This document shows positions 53,634 to 62,001 of a DNA stretch of 64,000 nt, in pieces; within the stretch, counting starts at the first letter, position 1, and every line of letters begins with the position of its first letter. Location of the stretch: NCBI RefSeq assembly GCF_043099315.1, contig NZ_CP170746.1. The stretch is one strand, 5' to 3'. The position numbers were made by a program, and so were the translations under genes. The stretch is from Chlorogloeopsis fritschii. Lineage in GTDB: Bacteria; Cyanobacteriota; Cyanobacteriia; Cyanobacteriales; Nostocaceae. Under the pieces are notes generated by a model. It ran no database searches and was not told where the DNA came from. It saw only the letters and a list, made by a program, of their open reading frames with translations.

Positions 53634-54110
53634 ATGATGCAACCGATACCAATAGCCAAAACTGGGCAGAACTTCGCTGTTGTGGATTTAGGGAAATTCT
53701 CTGATTTGCATCAGTATGTTTTTGAGGCTGAGGAACACTCGATTAAGCTGGAAGGCAAAGTCTTTTTAAAACAATTGCTTAACCTAACTAGTGCAGAGAT
53801 TTCCCTTAACACTTTACAGCCTCTGAAGTCCATACCGTTCTATCATAAGCACCGATTAAACGAGGAAATTTATATTTTTATTCAAGGTCAAGGAGAGTTT
53901 CAAGTAGACGATCGCGTATTTCCAGTGTGTGAGGGAACTGTAGTGCGTGTGGATTCTGAAGGGGAGCGCTGCTTGCGCAATACCTCAGATGGGGAACAGC
54001 TGAACTGGATAGTGATTCAATCACGAGCAGGTTCTTATCGCGATCGCACAATTGAAGATGGGTACGGTGTGCAGAAGCGGGTGAGTTGGGTTGGCAAACA
54101 ACGGATTTGA
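53634..54110 (+). CDS. Cupin domain-containing protein
   Basis: A 158-residue single-cupin protein. Motif 1 is IPFYHKHRLNEEIYIFIQGQ (H-x-H then E), and motif 2 is FPVCEGTVVRVDSEGERCLR, which lacks the usual histidine. The metal site could therefore be incomplete. It is divergent from the HxlR regulator and probably regulated by it, because the likely operator overlaps its promoter. A double ATG opens it (MMQPIPIA). Reaction unknown. Confidence 0.85.
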   Translation: MMQPIPIAKTGQNFAVVDLGKFSDLHQYVFEAEEHSIKLEGKVFLKQLLNLTSAEISLNTLQPLKSIPFYHKHRLNEEIYIFIQGQGEFQVDDRVFPVCEGTVVRVDSEGERCLRNTSDGEQLNWIVIQSRAGSYRDRTIEDGYGVQKRVSWVGKQRI

Positions 54111-54196
54111 ACTTAGTATGTTCGTTTTCGTACTTTTATGCCTTGGCATGGCATTTGCAAGGGCAGGTCATAATCGGTCATAACTTGCCCTACAAA

Positions 54197-54970
54197 CTAG
54201 AACTTATAACTCAAAACTTGTATTGCCCCATTCTCCGGTAAATTACCAGAACTAATAGTAATTGTGTCACTATTGCTACGGCGTACTGTCATTCCATCCA
54301 TTAATTTCAAAAAATCATCTAAAGGAGAAATATCGCAGGTGCTAGCATCTGCTGCTTGTGTACGGTAATGGGTAGGAATGATTAGTTTCGGATTTATGAC
54401 TTGAATTGCCTGTTTTGCTTCTTGAGCATTATAAGCTTTTGGCCCACCTCCCACAGGTACAAATGCTACATCGGGACGTCCAATCAGGATTTTTTGTTCA
54501 ATGGAAATGGGTGCAGCAGCTCCTCCTAAATGTAGGATATTGATTCCAGACTGATTCCATTGCCAAGCCGTATTTTTACCAAATTGCCTGCCCCCTTTGC
54601 GATCGTGATCTATAGCAATTCCTTGGAATTTAATTCCTTGAAATTCGTAAGCTCCTGCTTCGTAAATTAACTTGGGATTTCCAGGTAGATTTTCCACTGC
54701 GCCTTCATCCAGCAGTTGACTGCTAATCAGCACTAAATCTGCTGCCACTTTTGGCGCACGATAACCGGCGGTACAACCAACTGTACGAAATGGATTAACC
54801 AGAATTTTCGTACCACCGCCAGTAAATAGAAAGCAAGTGTGCCCCAACCACTGAACTGTTAATGAACCACCGCGAGATTGGGCATTAGCTTGCAGGCGAG
54901 AACCCAAACTAGTGATTATGGTTGTTGCCAACCCCGCTCCAGCATAGCCCATCAATTGCCGTCGTTTCAT
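54197..54970 (-). CDS. Metallo-beta-lactamase-fold protein lacking usual metal ligands
   Basis: A 257-residue protein of the UlaG-like branch of the fold. The N-terminus KRRQLMGYAGAGLATTIITS looks like an export signal (twin-arginine-like). Strand and glycine patterns are kept (LTVQWLGHTCFLF, ILVNPF). But HxHxDH is replaced by SSQLLDE (83-89), and HxGD by HLGG (147-150), while a late PTHYRT (199-204) remains. It is probably not a standard metallo-hydrolase. It begins 3 bp after the trpG stop, so the two are coupled. Confidence 0.8.
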   Translation of the reverse strand: MKRRQLMGYAGAGLATTIITSLGSRLQANAQSRGGSLTVQWLGHTCFLFTGGGTKILVNPFRTVGCTAGYRAPKVAADLVLISSQLLDEGAVENLPGNPKLIYEAGAYEFQGIKFQGIAIDHDRKGGRQFGKNTAWQWNQSGINILHLGGAAAPISIEQKILIGRPDVAFVPVGGGPKAYNAQEAKQAIQVINPKLIIPTHYRTQAADASTCDISPLDDFLKLMDGMTVRRSNSDTITISSGNLPENGAIQVLSYKF

Positions 54971-54973
54971 TAA

Positions 54974-55579
54974 TTACTCTCTCGTCCTCATTTGTAATGT
55001 TGCCAAAAAGTTTCGCAGTAACTGCTTACCTGAAGATGTGAGAACACTCTCTGGGTGAAATTGGACGCCTTCTACATGAGGATAGTTCCGGTGTCGCACT
55101 CCCATGATTGTGCCATCTTCAACCCAAGCCGTAATCTCTAACACGTCTGGGCAAGTTTGGCGCTCAATTACCAAACTGTGATATCGGGTTGCAGTCATGG
55201 GATTTTCCAATCCCTGGAAAACACCGATCCCAGTGTGAGAAACTTGAGAAGTTTTGCCGTGCATCAACTCTGGTGCAGAGACTATTCTACCTCCAAATAC
55301 CTGACCGATACTTTGATGCCCCAAACAAACTCCCAGAATTGGCAAATTAGCTCCGAGTTTTTCAATCAATTCTAGAGAAATTCCCGCATCTTCTGGACGC
55401 CCTGGGCCTGGAGATATTACAACTCCATCTGGCTTGAGAGCACGAATTTCATCTAGGGTAATTTTATCGTTACGAAAAACTTTAATATCAGCCGCTACCG
55501 GGAACTCTACCGCCAATTCTCCTAAATACTGAACTAAATTATAAGTAAAGCTATCGTAATTATCGATAACTATAATCAC
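54974..55579 (-). CDS. trpG: Anthranilate/aminodeoxychorismate synthase component II
   Basis: A 201-residue class I glutamine amidotransferase that supplies ammonia for anthranilate or aminodeoxychorismate synthesis. The nucleophile is C85 in GVCLGHQSIGQVFGG and the catalytic dyad is H175 and E177 (VQFHPES). The start IIVIDNYDSFTYNLVQYLGE is the classical TrpG/PabA beginning. One enzyme may serve both tryptophan and folate pathways. It follows dgkA on the same strand after about 90 bp, part of a run known in cyanobacteria. Confidence 0.93.
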   Translation of the reverse strand: MIIVIDNYDSFTYNLVQYLGELAVEFPVAADIKVFRNDKITLDEIRALKPDGVVISPGPGRPEDAGISLELIEKLGANLPILGVCLGHQSIGQVFGGRIVSAPELMHGKTSQVSHTGIGVFQGLENPMTATRYHSLVIERQTCPDVLEITAWVEDGTIMGVRHRNYPHVEGVQFHPESVLTSSGKQLLRNFLATLQMRTRE

Positions 55580-55669
55580 AACTTATCACCCCTAATTTAT
55601 ATCAATAATCACTACCTAAACAAACTTATTACACATTCCCTGTTCCCTATAGAATGCGATCGCTACTAT

Positions 55670-56128
55670 TCAAAAAGCAGAGGAAATTAAGGTTAACAAA
55701 GGAGGTAACAAGAGCGTACCAGCCACCAATACTGCGACTAAAGCAGATACAAGCACAGCACCAGCAGCACAATCTTTGGCAATTTTTGCTAATTCGTGGT
55801 ATGTCTGCTTCACTGTTAAATCAACTACTGACTCAATCGCCGTATTCAGTAGTTCCAAAGCTAAAACCAAACCACTAGTTATACCAATTACTGCTATTTC
55901 TACCGTTTTTAAATGCAAAAATAAACTTAACCCAAGTGCCAAAATGCAAACACATACGTGAATGCGAAAATTGCGCTGAGTTTGAAATGCGTAACTTATC
56001 CCACACCAGGCATACTTAAAACTAACAAATAAACTTGAGGCAACTTGCCAGGATAGCTCCCGCTTTTTAGTCACCACTTTTTCTAAAGGATTTGTCGTCG
56101 GTGATGGAACTGGTTGGGACATAGTCAT
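55670..56128 (-). CDS. dgkA: Diacylglycerol kinase family protein
   Basis: A 152-residue integral membrane kinase of the DgkA/undecaprenol kinase type. Its soluble N-terminal part (about 1-45) is followed by three membrane helices. The conserved sequence LELLNTAIESVVDLTVKQTY, with the Glu residues that bind metal and substrate, is at about 90-108. KDCAAGAVLVSALVAVLVAG contains the conserved Asp. It recycles diacylglycerol or undecaprenol. It lies between ybeY and trpG in the same orientation, the usual cyanobacterial order. Confidence 0.92.
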   Translation of the reverse strand: MTMSQPVPSPTTNPLEKVVTKKRELSWQVASSLFVSFKYAWCGISYAFQTQRNFRIHVCVCILALGLSLFLHLKTVEIAVIGITSGLVLALELLNTAIESVVDLTVKQTYHELAKIAKDCAAGAVLVSALVAVLVAGTLLLPPLLTLISSAF

Positions 56129-56245
56129 AAAAATACAGCAGCAGATTTTGTTTAACTGAAATTTCTGGCCGATTTTAATCGCATATCAGACTTTATGCCA
56201 ATTTATTACAAAAGTAATACACGTTCGCGGTTATGCAGCCACGTG

Positions 56246-56773
56246 TTATTCTATATCAATATCTATACCTACTGATTCAAGTAATATTACTTGCTGTTTG
56301 AGCATTTTTGCCAAACTTTCTTCATCAGGGTGATCCCAGCCAAGTAAGTGTAATAATCCGTGAGCACCTAACCAGGCTAATTCAGTTTGTAAGGAATGCT
56401 CCAGCTGTTGAGCTTGTCTTTGAGCAGTATCGATGGAAATAACAATGTCACCTAGATACAGGGGCAAGGAAGCAAGCATTTCGTCGGACTGCGGACATTC
56501 TACTTCTAATGCGGCGAAGGATAAAACATCTGTAGGCTTATTTTGAAGACGATACTGAGCATTTAACACTTGAATTTCAGCATCGTTTGTCAAACGCAAC
56601 CCTAATTCGTAGTTTGTTGCGGGTGGAAGATTGGGTTGTAGTATTTCCAACCAGCAATTAAACCACTTTTCCCAAGTTTCTACACTAATTTGGGTATTAG
56701 CATCCCTAGTATCTGTAGCTGCCGATTGAGAAGACTCAAACACAAAATCCTGCACGCATACTTCAACTTGCAC
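56246..56773 (-). CDS. ybeY: rRNA maturation endoribonuclease YbeY
   Basis: A 175-residue zinc-dependent endoribonuclease used in rRNA processing and ribosome quality control. The zinc motif HGLLHLLGWDHPDEE supplies three histidines. NKPTDVLSFAALEV is the family's second conserved stretch. The N-terminal 30 residues (up to DTRDANTQISVETWEK) are variable. It is between DUF3285 (upstream) and dgkA (downstream) on the same strand. Confidence 0.93.
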   Translation of the reverse strand: MQVEVCVQDFVFESSQSAATDTRDANTQISVETWEKWFNCWLEILQPNLPPATNYELGLRLTNDAEIQVLNAQYRLQNKPTDVLSFAALEVECPQSDEMLASLPLYLGDIVISIDTAQRQAQQLEHSLQTELAWLGAHGLLHLLGWDHPDEESLAKMLKQQVILLESVGIDIDIE

Positions 56774-56812
56774 CAGTCAAAAAATCTCCTATGCTTAGGT
56801 TGTGGTAGACGA

Positions 56813-56968
56813 TCAACGAGTTAGGTAAGCCAAGCCCACAAGGACAGCTAAAAGCCCTACAGTAGTTAGGAAAAAATGTTTTAAAGAAGTTAGTCGCTTT
56901 TGCACCATGTTTCGCATGGCAAGTTTGACATAGCTCGGTTGAGATTCTGTAGAAGGAGAGTCGCTCAT
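56813..56968 (-). CDS. DUF3285 family microprotein
   Basis: A 51-residue protein. It reads MSDSPSTESQPSYVKLAMRN and ends FLTTVGLLAVLVGLAYLTR, with one C-terminal membrane segment. The conserved MRNMVQKRLTSLKHF is what I recall as the DUF3285 hallmark in cyanobacteria. It lies between prfB and ybeY in the same orientation, a conserved position. Its function is unknown. It is short enough to be missed by many gene finders. Confidence 0.88.
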   Translation of the reverse strand: MSDSPSTESQPSYVKLAMRNMVQKRLTSLKHFFLTTVGLLAVLVGLAYLTR

Positions 56969-57041
56969 AATGATTTGCTCACAATTCTTCTATAAATGTA
57001 ACAGTTTGTTTAGTGAATAGTGAGTGGTTAGTGGTTAGTGG

Positions 57042-57156
57042 AGACGCGCTGTTTGAAGCGTCTTTACCTAGTTAGCGGTTAGTAGGTATAAAAAACTATT
57101 TACTACCTACTACCTACTATTTACTACCTACTAACTACTAACTACTATCTACTAAC
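57042..57156. repeat. Hairpin and heptamer arrays between prfB and DUF3285
   Basis: AGACGC (57042-57047) and GCGTCT (57058-57063) form a short hairpin, preceded by TTAGTGG-type heptamers at 57024-57040. From about 57097 to 57156 many CTACTAC/CTACTAA heptamer variants follow. The prfB coding end is at 57168. Confidence 0.8.
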
Positions 57157-57167
57157 AATTTCTTTGA

Positions 57168-58287
57168 TTAGGCGGTAGCTTCTACCAGTTGGTTTTCTTG
57201 CCGGAGATAAGATTGGATGAATATGTCAATCTCACCGTTCATCACATCCATGATCGCAGTCGTTTCCACATCAGTACGTAAATCCTTCACCATTTGATAG
57301 GGGTGAAAAACATAGTTACGGATTTGGTTGCCCCAAGAAGCTTCCACCATATCACCGCGAATTTCGGCAATTTCTTTAGCCCGTTGCTCTTGGGCGATTA
57401 CCAACAGTTTGGCTTTGAGGCGAGCAAGAGCTTTTTCTTTGTTTTGCAGTTGACTGCGCTCTTCTGTACAACGCACCGCTATGCCTGTGGGGATATGAAC
57501 AATCCGCACGGCTGTTTCGACTTTGTTGACGTTCTGCCCACCTTTTCCACCAGATCTAGATGTGGTAATTTCCAAATCCTTCTCTGGAATTTCTAATTGT
57601 ACCGAGTTATCTAACTGTGGCATCACTTCTACTCCGGCAAAACTAGTTTGCCGCTTGCCATTGGCATTGAAAGGTGAAATTCGCACTAAACGATGAGTAC
57701 CAGTTTCCGATCGCAAGTAACCGTAGGCATAGCGTCCGGTAATTTCTATGGTGGCAGATTTTATTCCCGCTTCATCACCTTCAGATATTTCCGTCAAATG
57801 TACCTTATAGCCTTGGTTTTCTCCCCAACGCGTGTACATCCGCAATAGCATTTCAGCCCAATCTTGAGCATCAGTACCACCAGCACCAGCATTAACCGTT
57901 AACACAGCACCTTGTTCATCGTAAGGGCCAGAAAGTAGCTGCTGCAATTCCCACTGATCGAGTTCACGATTCAGTTTGGTAATGGTAGTTTGGGCTTCTT
58001 GCAGTAGTGCTTCATCAGTTTCCAATTCCAAAAGCTCTACTACAGCTTTGCTGTCTTCCAGACTGGTTTGCCACTGATTATACTGCTGAAGGTGGTTTTT
58101 CAGGTCATTGAGTTCTTGCAAAGTTTTTTGAGCTTGAATTTGGTCGTTCCAAAACTCTGGTTGTGCTGCTATTTGTTCTAAATCTTGAATTTTAGCAGTA
58201 AGTGCAGGTATGTCAAAGATAGTCCTGGGTTTTACCCAGGCGATCGCACAACGTTTCAATTTCGCGTTTTAATTCCAGTACTTCCAT
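57168..58287 (-). CDS. prfB: Peptide chain release factor 2, with programmed +1 frameshift
   Basis: RF2 recognises UGA and UAA. The gene is in two frames. Frame one (58287-58216) encodes 24 residues, MEVLELKREIETLCDRLGKT then QDYL, and meets the in-frame TGA at 58215-58213. The site reads TAT CTT TGA C, with AGGA just upstream, nearly the same as in E. coli. After a +1 shift the frame continues DIPALTAKIQDLEQ for 348 residues, giving 372 in total. The codon-recognition SPF motif is in VRISPFNANG, and GGQ in SRSGGKGGQNVNKVE. The frameshift allows autoregulation by RF2 level. A single frame beginning at 58259 is spurious in its first 15 residues. Confidence 0.96.
58213..58220 (-). promoter_or_regulatory. 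prfB programmed frameshift site
   Basis: On the minus strand, CTT TGA C (CTT at 58218-58216, TGA at 58215-58213). Low RF2 slows termination at TGA, and the ribosome slips forward one base on CTT. AGGA lies 6-10 bases upstream as the internal Shine-Dalgarno stimulator. Confidence 0.95.
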
Positions 58288-58648
58288 CGTTTTTGCTAAA
58301 TAACAGAGCGTTTTTGATTTTATCTTCAGACGCGGAACGTCTTGCAAAAGACATCGCTCTTTATTGTATTCATATCTTCAATTTTATCCATATTTGTCTT
58401 TTAAGAAGGCAGAAGGAAAGAGGATTGGACTTGTTTGTTCCATTTGTAGCGGGTGGTGCGCCACCTGTGCGGCTACTCTCTGGCGAAATACAGGGAACGG
58501 GGGATGAGGAAGATTGAGTTTTATAAGATTTTGCTACAAACTGTAGTACAGGCTATATTCAACCTGACCAAAAAAACCGTGGTTTGCTTGCGCAAAAACC
58601 ACGGCACTTGAACTTTAACTTTGCTTCTCGCTGATTTTGAATGAATTC
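58288..58648. other. Intergenic region of about 360 bp
   Basis: Contains the terminator at 58577-58604 and a GC-rich imperfect palindrome around 58446-58476 (GTAGCGGGTGGTGCGCCACC, then TGTGCGGCTAC). No short gene is convincing. The prfB promoter should lie here. Confidence 0.5.
58571..58604 (-). terminator. Rho-independent terminator of the Bax-inhibitor-1 gene
   Basis: On the minus strand, CCGTGGTTT (58604-58596) and AAACCACGG (58585-58577) form a 9-bp stem, followed by a run of seven T. It lies 45 bp after the gene's stop codon. Confidence 0.88.
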
Positions 58649-59377
58649 TTAATCACGGCCATTAAGGGCGATTAGCAACCGTAGGATAAAGATGAACAGA
58701 TTGATATAAGTCAAGTACATTGACAAAGCTGCCGGTAAGTACTGATCGTTGCGATAGGTACGGGGCAGAATGTAAAAATCAACTACAGATGCGCCAGCAA
58801 ACAAAAATACGCCCAAGCCAGAAATGCCTATTTCTAACCATGTTGGGGTGTAGACGCCAAACAGGGCAAACAAGAATTGCAAAAGTACAACAACGAATAA
58901 AGCAATAATGCCCAGACGAATGGTTTTTGTTAAAGCCATGCCGTCAGATTCAGAGAGATTTGAACCAACCTGACGGGCGACAATAAACGTGATGCCGCAA
59001 CCAAGAGCAGCTAAACCAATCCCAGGAATGCCTACGCCCTCAGTTCTCAATGCCACAAACACTAAGCCACTAAGGGTATATCCAGATAACAAACTGTAGG
59101 TTGCTAAAAGTGGCAGTGCAACGTTGTTTTGACCTTTTTCAGCAACGTTTTGGGCAACAAAAAACAGAATTAGTTCTAGAATAATTGCACCAATGAAGGT
59201 GGGAAAGAATAACCCAGGATTAGCACGGATAACTGCCAAACCACCGTAGGTTCCCAGTGCGGTTAATACTAAACCTCCTCCCAAGTAGGGTAAGGCATTA
59301 GCTATGACATTTGGGCCGACAAGGGCTTGAGTTTTGGCTTCACGGATAGCATCACGGAAGTTGCTAGTATTGCTCAT
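58649..59377 (-). CDS. Bax inhibitor-1/YccA family membrane protein
   Basis: A 242-residue protein with seven likely membrane segments, beginning with LPYLGGGLVLTALGTYGGLA. The closing YLTYINLFIFILRLLIALNG is the typical C-terminal signature of the TMBIM/Bax inhibitor-1 family. A conserved Asp in SVVDFYILPRTYRNDQYLPA corresponds to the pH-sensing pair of the bacterial homolog BsYetJ. A calcium-leak or stress role is inferred from family knowledge. It appears to be monocistronic, with its own terminator. Confidence 0.9.
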   Translation of the reverse strand: MSNTSNFRDAIREAKTQALVGPNVIANALPYLGGGLVLTALGTYGGLAVIRANPGLFFPTFIGAIILELILFFVAQNVAEKGQNNVALPLLATYSLLSGYTLSGLVFVALRTEGVGIPGIGLAALGCGITFIVARQVGSNLSESDGMALTKTIRLGIIALFVVVLLQFLFALFGVYTPTWLEIGISGLGVFLFAGASVVDFYILPRTYRNDQYLPAALSMYLTYINLFIFILRLLIALNGRD

Positions 59378-60093
59378 ATTTCACAACTCGCTTTGTGTGA
59401 CAACATTACTAAACTACTCTCATTTTTACTCAAATTTTCAGATCGCAATTAGTGCTTGAAGAATGCAGAAGTCAAAAGTCAGGAGCCAGCTTGGGAATTC
59501 TTCATTCTGAATTCACCAATTCTAGCTCCTGAATTCTGTTTGATAAATCTGCAGGAACGACCATTTTTGCTGCCTTTGTTAAAAAATTAGAAAAATTTTT
59601 CATTAGCGTGTCTCAGTACCTTAACACTGTAAATTGTGGTTACAACTATAAAATTATTGAGATGATACAGATAACTAAATATCTGTGGCGAGAGTTTTTA
59701 CTATACAAATAACACGAAAATTAGCCAGGTTAAAAACTAAGTTTATTAAGTATATAAAAAGAAAATTTTAGATTTAAATAAACAGAACCCTAATTTTTCA
59801 TTCTCATTATCTAATACATCTCATACTGAATAGATACTCTAAAAATATTTTTATATTTTTTAACTAAGCAAGGGAATACACACACAATTGTTACAAAATT
59901 TCAATACTCTACAAATAATATTTTGTACAAACTAAGTGCGTGTAAATACTGGGATATAGGGGTAGGGTATACATAAGTTCAGTGAAACAACGAATGGTGT
60001 AGCAAAGCTTTCCTAAGGACAATAATTACAGCTTAGGTGAAATTTTACGCAACTCCATTTTTTCAGAATAGGAGTTACTACAAAGGAATTTCT
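59378..60093. other. Intergenic region of about 715 bp upstream of sigF
   Basis: AT-rich leader and promoter region. GTGTAA at 59940-59945 and GGGTAT at 59965-59970, 19 bp apart, are reminiscent of the GTTTAA/GGGTAT promoters of the SigB/SigF class, which would imply autoregulation; the spacing is a little too long, so this is weak. TTTTGTACAAACT nearby contains a small palindrome. No gene was found. Confidence 0.45.
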
Positions 60094-60876
60094 ATGGCAG
60101 TAAGTCAGTCCTCTATACGAGGTGATGGTATGGAATTATTGCAGTTATACCATCAGAATCCCTCTATTGAACTTCGTAATAAACTTGTAAGGTTACATAT
60201 CGGCTTAGTACGAAAAATGGCTCATAAATTTAGCCATCAGTGTAATGAGCCTTACGAGGATTTAGAGCAAATTGGTTATTTTGGTTTGATTAGAGCTATT
60301 GAGCGCTTCGATCCGAGCCAAGGATATGCTTTTAGTTCTTTCGCTGTTCCTTATATTCGGGGTGAAATGCTGCATTTTTTACGCGATCGCAGCACTTTAT
60401 TAAAGATTCCCCGTCGTTGGCAGGAACTTTATAATGAAGGGCAAAAAGTTCGCAAAGAATTGGCAGAAATTTTGGGACGTCCTCCTAAAGATTCAGAAAT
60501 AGCCAAGCAACTCAAAGTCTCCACCCAGGAATGGCAAGAAACCAAGTTGGCTGCTCAAAATCGGATGCCTTTGAGTTTAGATGCAACTGTAGTTAACTAC
60601 GTTGACTGCCAAATTACTCTAGGTGAAGCACTTCCTTGTCCTCGTTCGGTGGCAGAACAACAGCGAGAAGAAGAACGCCAACAACTGCAAGGGGCAATCT
60701 GTTTGTTAGAAGAAAAACCCCGCATGGCAGTGGAATTGGTATTTTTGAAGGAACTTTCTCGCAAAGACGCCGCTCAAAAAATAGGTACTAGTCCGATGAC
60801 GGTAACGCGGTATCTGCAAAAGGGAATCCAGGATCTAATGTCGATGTTACGTCCGCAGGCTCTACCAACTGGGTAA
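60094..60876 (+). CDS. sigF: RNA polymerase sigma factor SigF (group 3)
   Basis: A 260-residue sigma factor. Region 2 is LVRLHIGLVRKMAHKFSHQC through EPYEDLEQIGYFGLIRAIER and FDPSQGYAFSSFAVPYIRGE. Region 3 contains LKIPRRWQELYNEGQKVRKE and region 4 ends KELSRKDAAQKIGTSPMTVTR. The start is the ATG at 60094, preceded by AAAGGA; a frame 19 codons longer is not supported. Cyanobacterial SigF controls pilus, motility and some envelope genes, so a link to polysaccharide or pili is possible but inferred. Its stop is 9 bp from the dusA stop (convergent). Confidence 0.93.
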   Translation: MAVSQSSIRGDGMELLQLYHQNPSIELRNKLVRLHIGLVRKMAHKFSHQCNEPYEDLEQIGYFGLIRAIERFDPSQGYAFSSFAVPYIRGEMLHFLRDRSTLLKIPRRWQELYNEGQKVRKELAEILGRPPKDSEIAKQLKVSTQEWQETKLAAQNRMPLSLDATVVNYVDCQITLGEALPCPRSVAEQQREEERQQLQGAICLLEEKPRMAVELVFLKELSRKDAAQKIGTSPMTVTRYLQKGIQDLMSMLRPQALPTG

Positions 60877-60885
60877 TGGTAAAGT

Positions 60886-61929
60886 TCAGCTAGTAGGGAT
60901 GTTGACGTTTGATATTGCCGAAAATTCCAAGACTTGCATTAATGCTTCTCGTACCACATCAGAACCTGCTCCCAAACGGCAGGAATTTTCTGTCAGGTGA
61001 CGCTTCCACACTCGACTACCCGGTTGCCCAGCAAACAGTTGTAGCATATGGCGAGTAATTTTATTGAGCTTGAGTCCCTTTGTTACCCAGTCATCAATAT
61101 AAGAAAACATCGCTTCAGCAACTTGATGACGGTTAGGGGGTTGCACCGTCTCGCCGTAGATTTCACTATCTGCTGTGGCAAACAGGTAGGGATGATCGTA
61201 AGCAGCACGTCCAATCATGACTGCATCTACGAACTGTAACTGCTGTTGCACCTGTTTTAAATTGGTAATTCCACCGTTTATTTCAATCGATAGGTAGGAA
61301 AATTCCTGCTTGAGACGATACACATCTTGATAACGCAACGGTGGGATGTCTCGATTCTCTTTCGGGCTTAATCCCTGCAACCAAGCTTTGCGTGCATGAA
61401 CGGTAAAGCGTTGGCAACCTGTTTGTGAAACAACCTGGACAAAGTTTGCCATGTCTTCGTAGCGATCGCGATCGTCAATTCCGATCCGGTGTTTAACGCT
61501 AACAGGAATTTGAACAGCATTGAGCATTGCTGCCACACAATCTGCAACCCGTTGGGGTTGTGCCATTAAGCAAGCGCCAAAATTGCCATCTTGCACGCGA
61601 CTGCTAGGACAACCGACATTGAGGTTGATTTCGTCATAGCCCATATCTTCAGCAATGCGAGCGCATTCAGCAAGCTCTTTGGGGTTATCGCCTCCCACTT
61701 GCAAAACCAGGGGTTTTTCTTGGGGTGAGAAGCCTAAGAGATACTGGCGATCGCCATGCAAAATTGCCGCACTTGTAACCATTTCGGTGTAAAGTAAAGT
61801 GCGACGTGTAATCTGCCGCATAAAATACCGAAAGTGGCGATCGGTACGATCCATCATTGGCGCAATACTCAAGGGGTAAACGCCGTGAGTAACTGATTCA
61901 GGTAAAGTGGCTGAGTGCAAACAAGTCAT
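60886..61929 (-). CDS. dusA: tRNA-dihydrouridine synthase A
   Basis: A 347-residue FMN enzyme that reduces uridines at positions 20/20a of tRNA. The barrel starts at LSIAPMMDRTDRHFRYFMRQ, the signature is INLNVGCPSSRVQDGNFGAC, and the catalytic Cys is C120. HARKAWLQGLSPKENRDIPP is the DusA-specific stretch, and IEINGGITN and MIGRAAYDHPYLF bind FMN phosphate. Length is normal. It is divergent from the proline iminopeptidase gene 72 bp away. Confidence 0.94.
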   Translation of the reverse strand: MTCLHSATLPESVTHGVYPLSIAPMMDRTDRHFRYFMRQITRRTLLYTEMVTSAAILHGDRQYLLGFSPQEKPLVLQVGGDNPKELAECARIAEDMGYDEINLNVGCPSSRVQDGNFGACLMAQPQRVADCVAAMLNAVQIPVSVKHRIGIDDRDRYEDMANFVQVVSQTGCQRFTVHARKAWLQGLSPKENRDIPPLRYQDVYRLKQEFSYLSIEINGGITNLKQVQQQLQFVDAVMIGRAAYDHPYLFATADSEIYGETVQPPNRHQVAEAMFSYIDDWVTKGLKLNKITRHMLQLFAGQPGSRVWKRHLTENSCRLGAGSDVVREALMQVLEFSAISNVNIPTS

Positions 61930-62001
61930 AGATCACAAGTCTATCGCAACCGATGTCTTGTGGATTGAGAATTCAGGCTCACAAGTAGGAAAATTGAGAA
62001 A

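Noticed and set aside
58185..58517. 110-codon plus-strand frame over the prfB start
   Set aside because: It is antisense to the prfB frameshift region and has no family resemblance.
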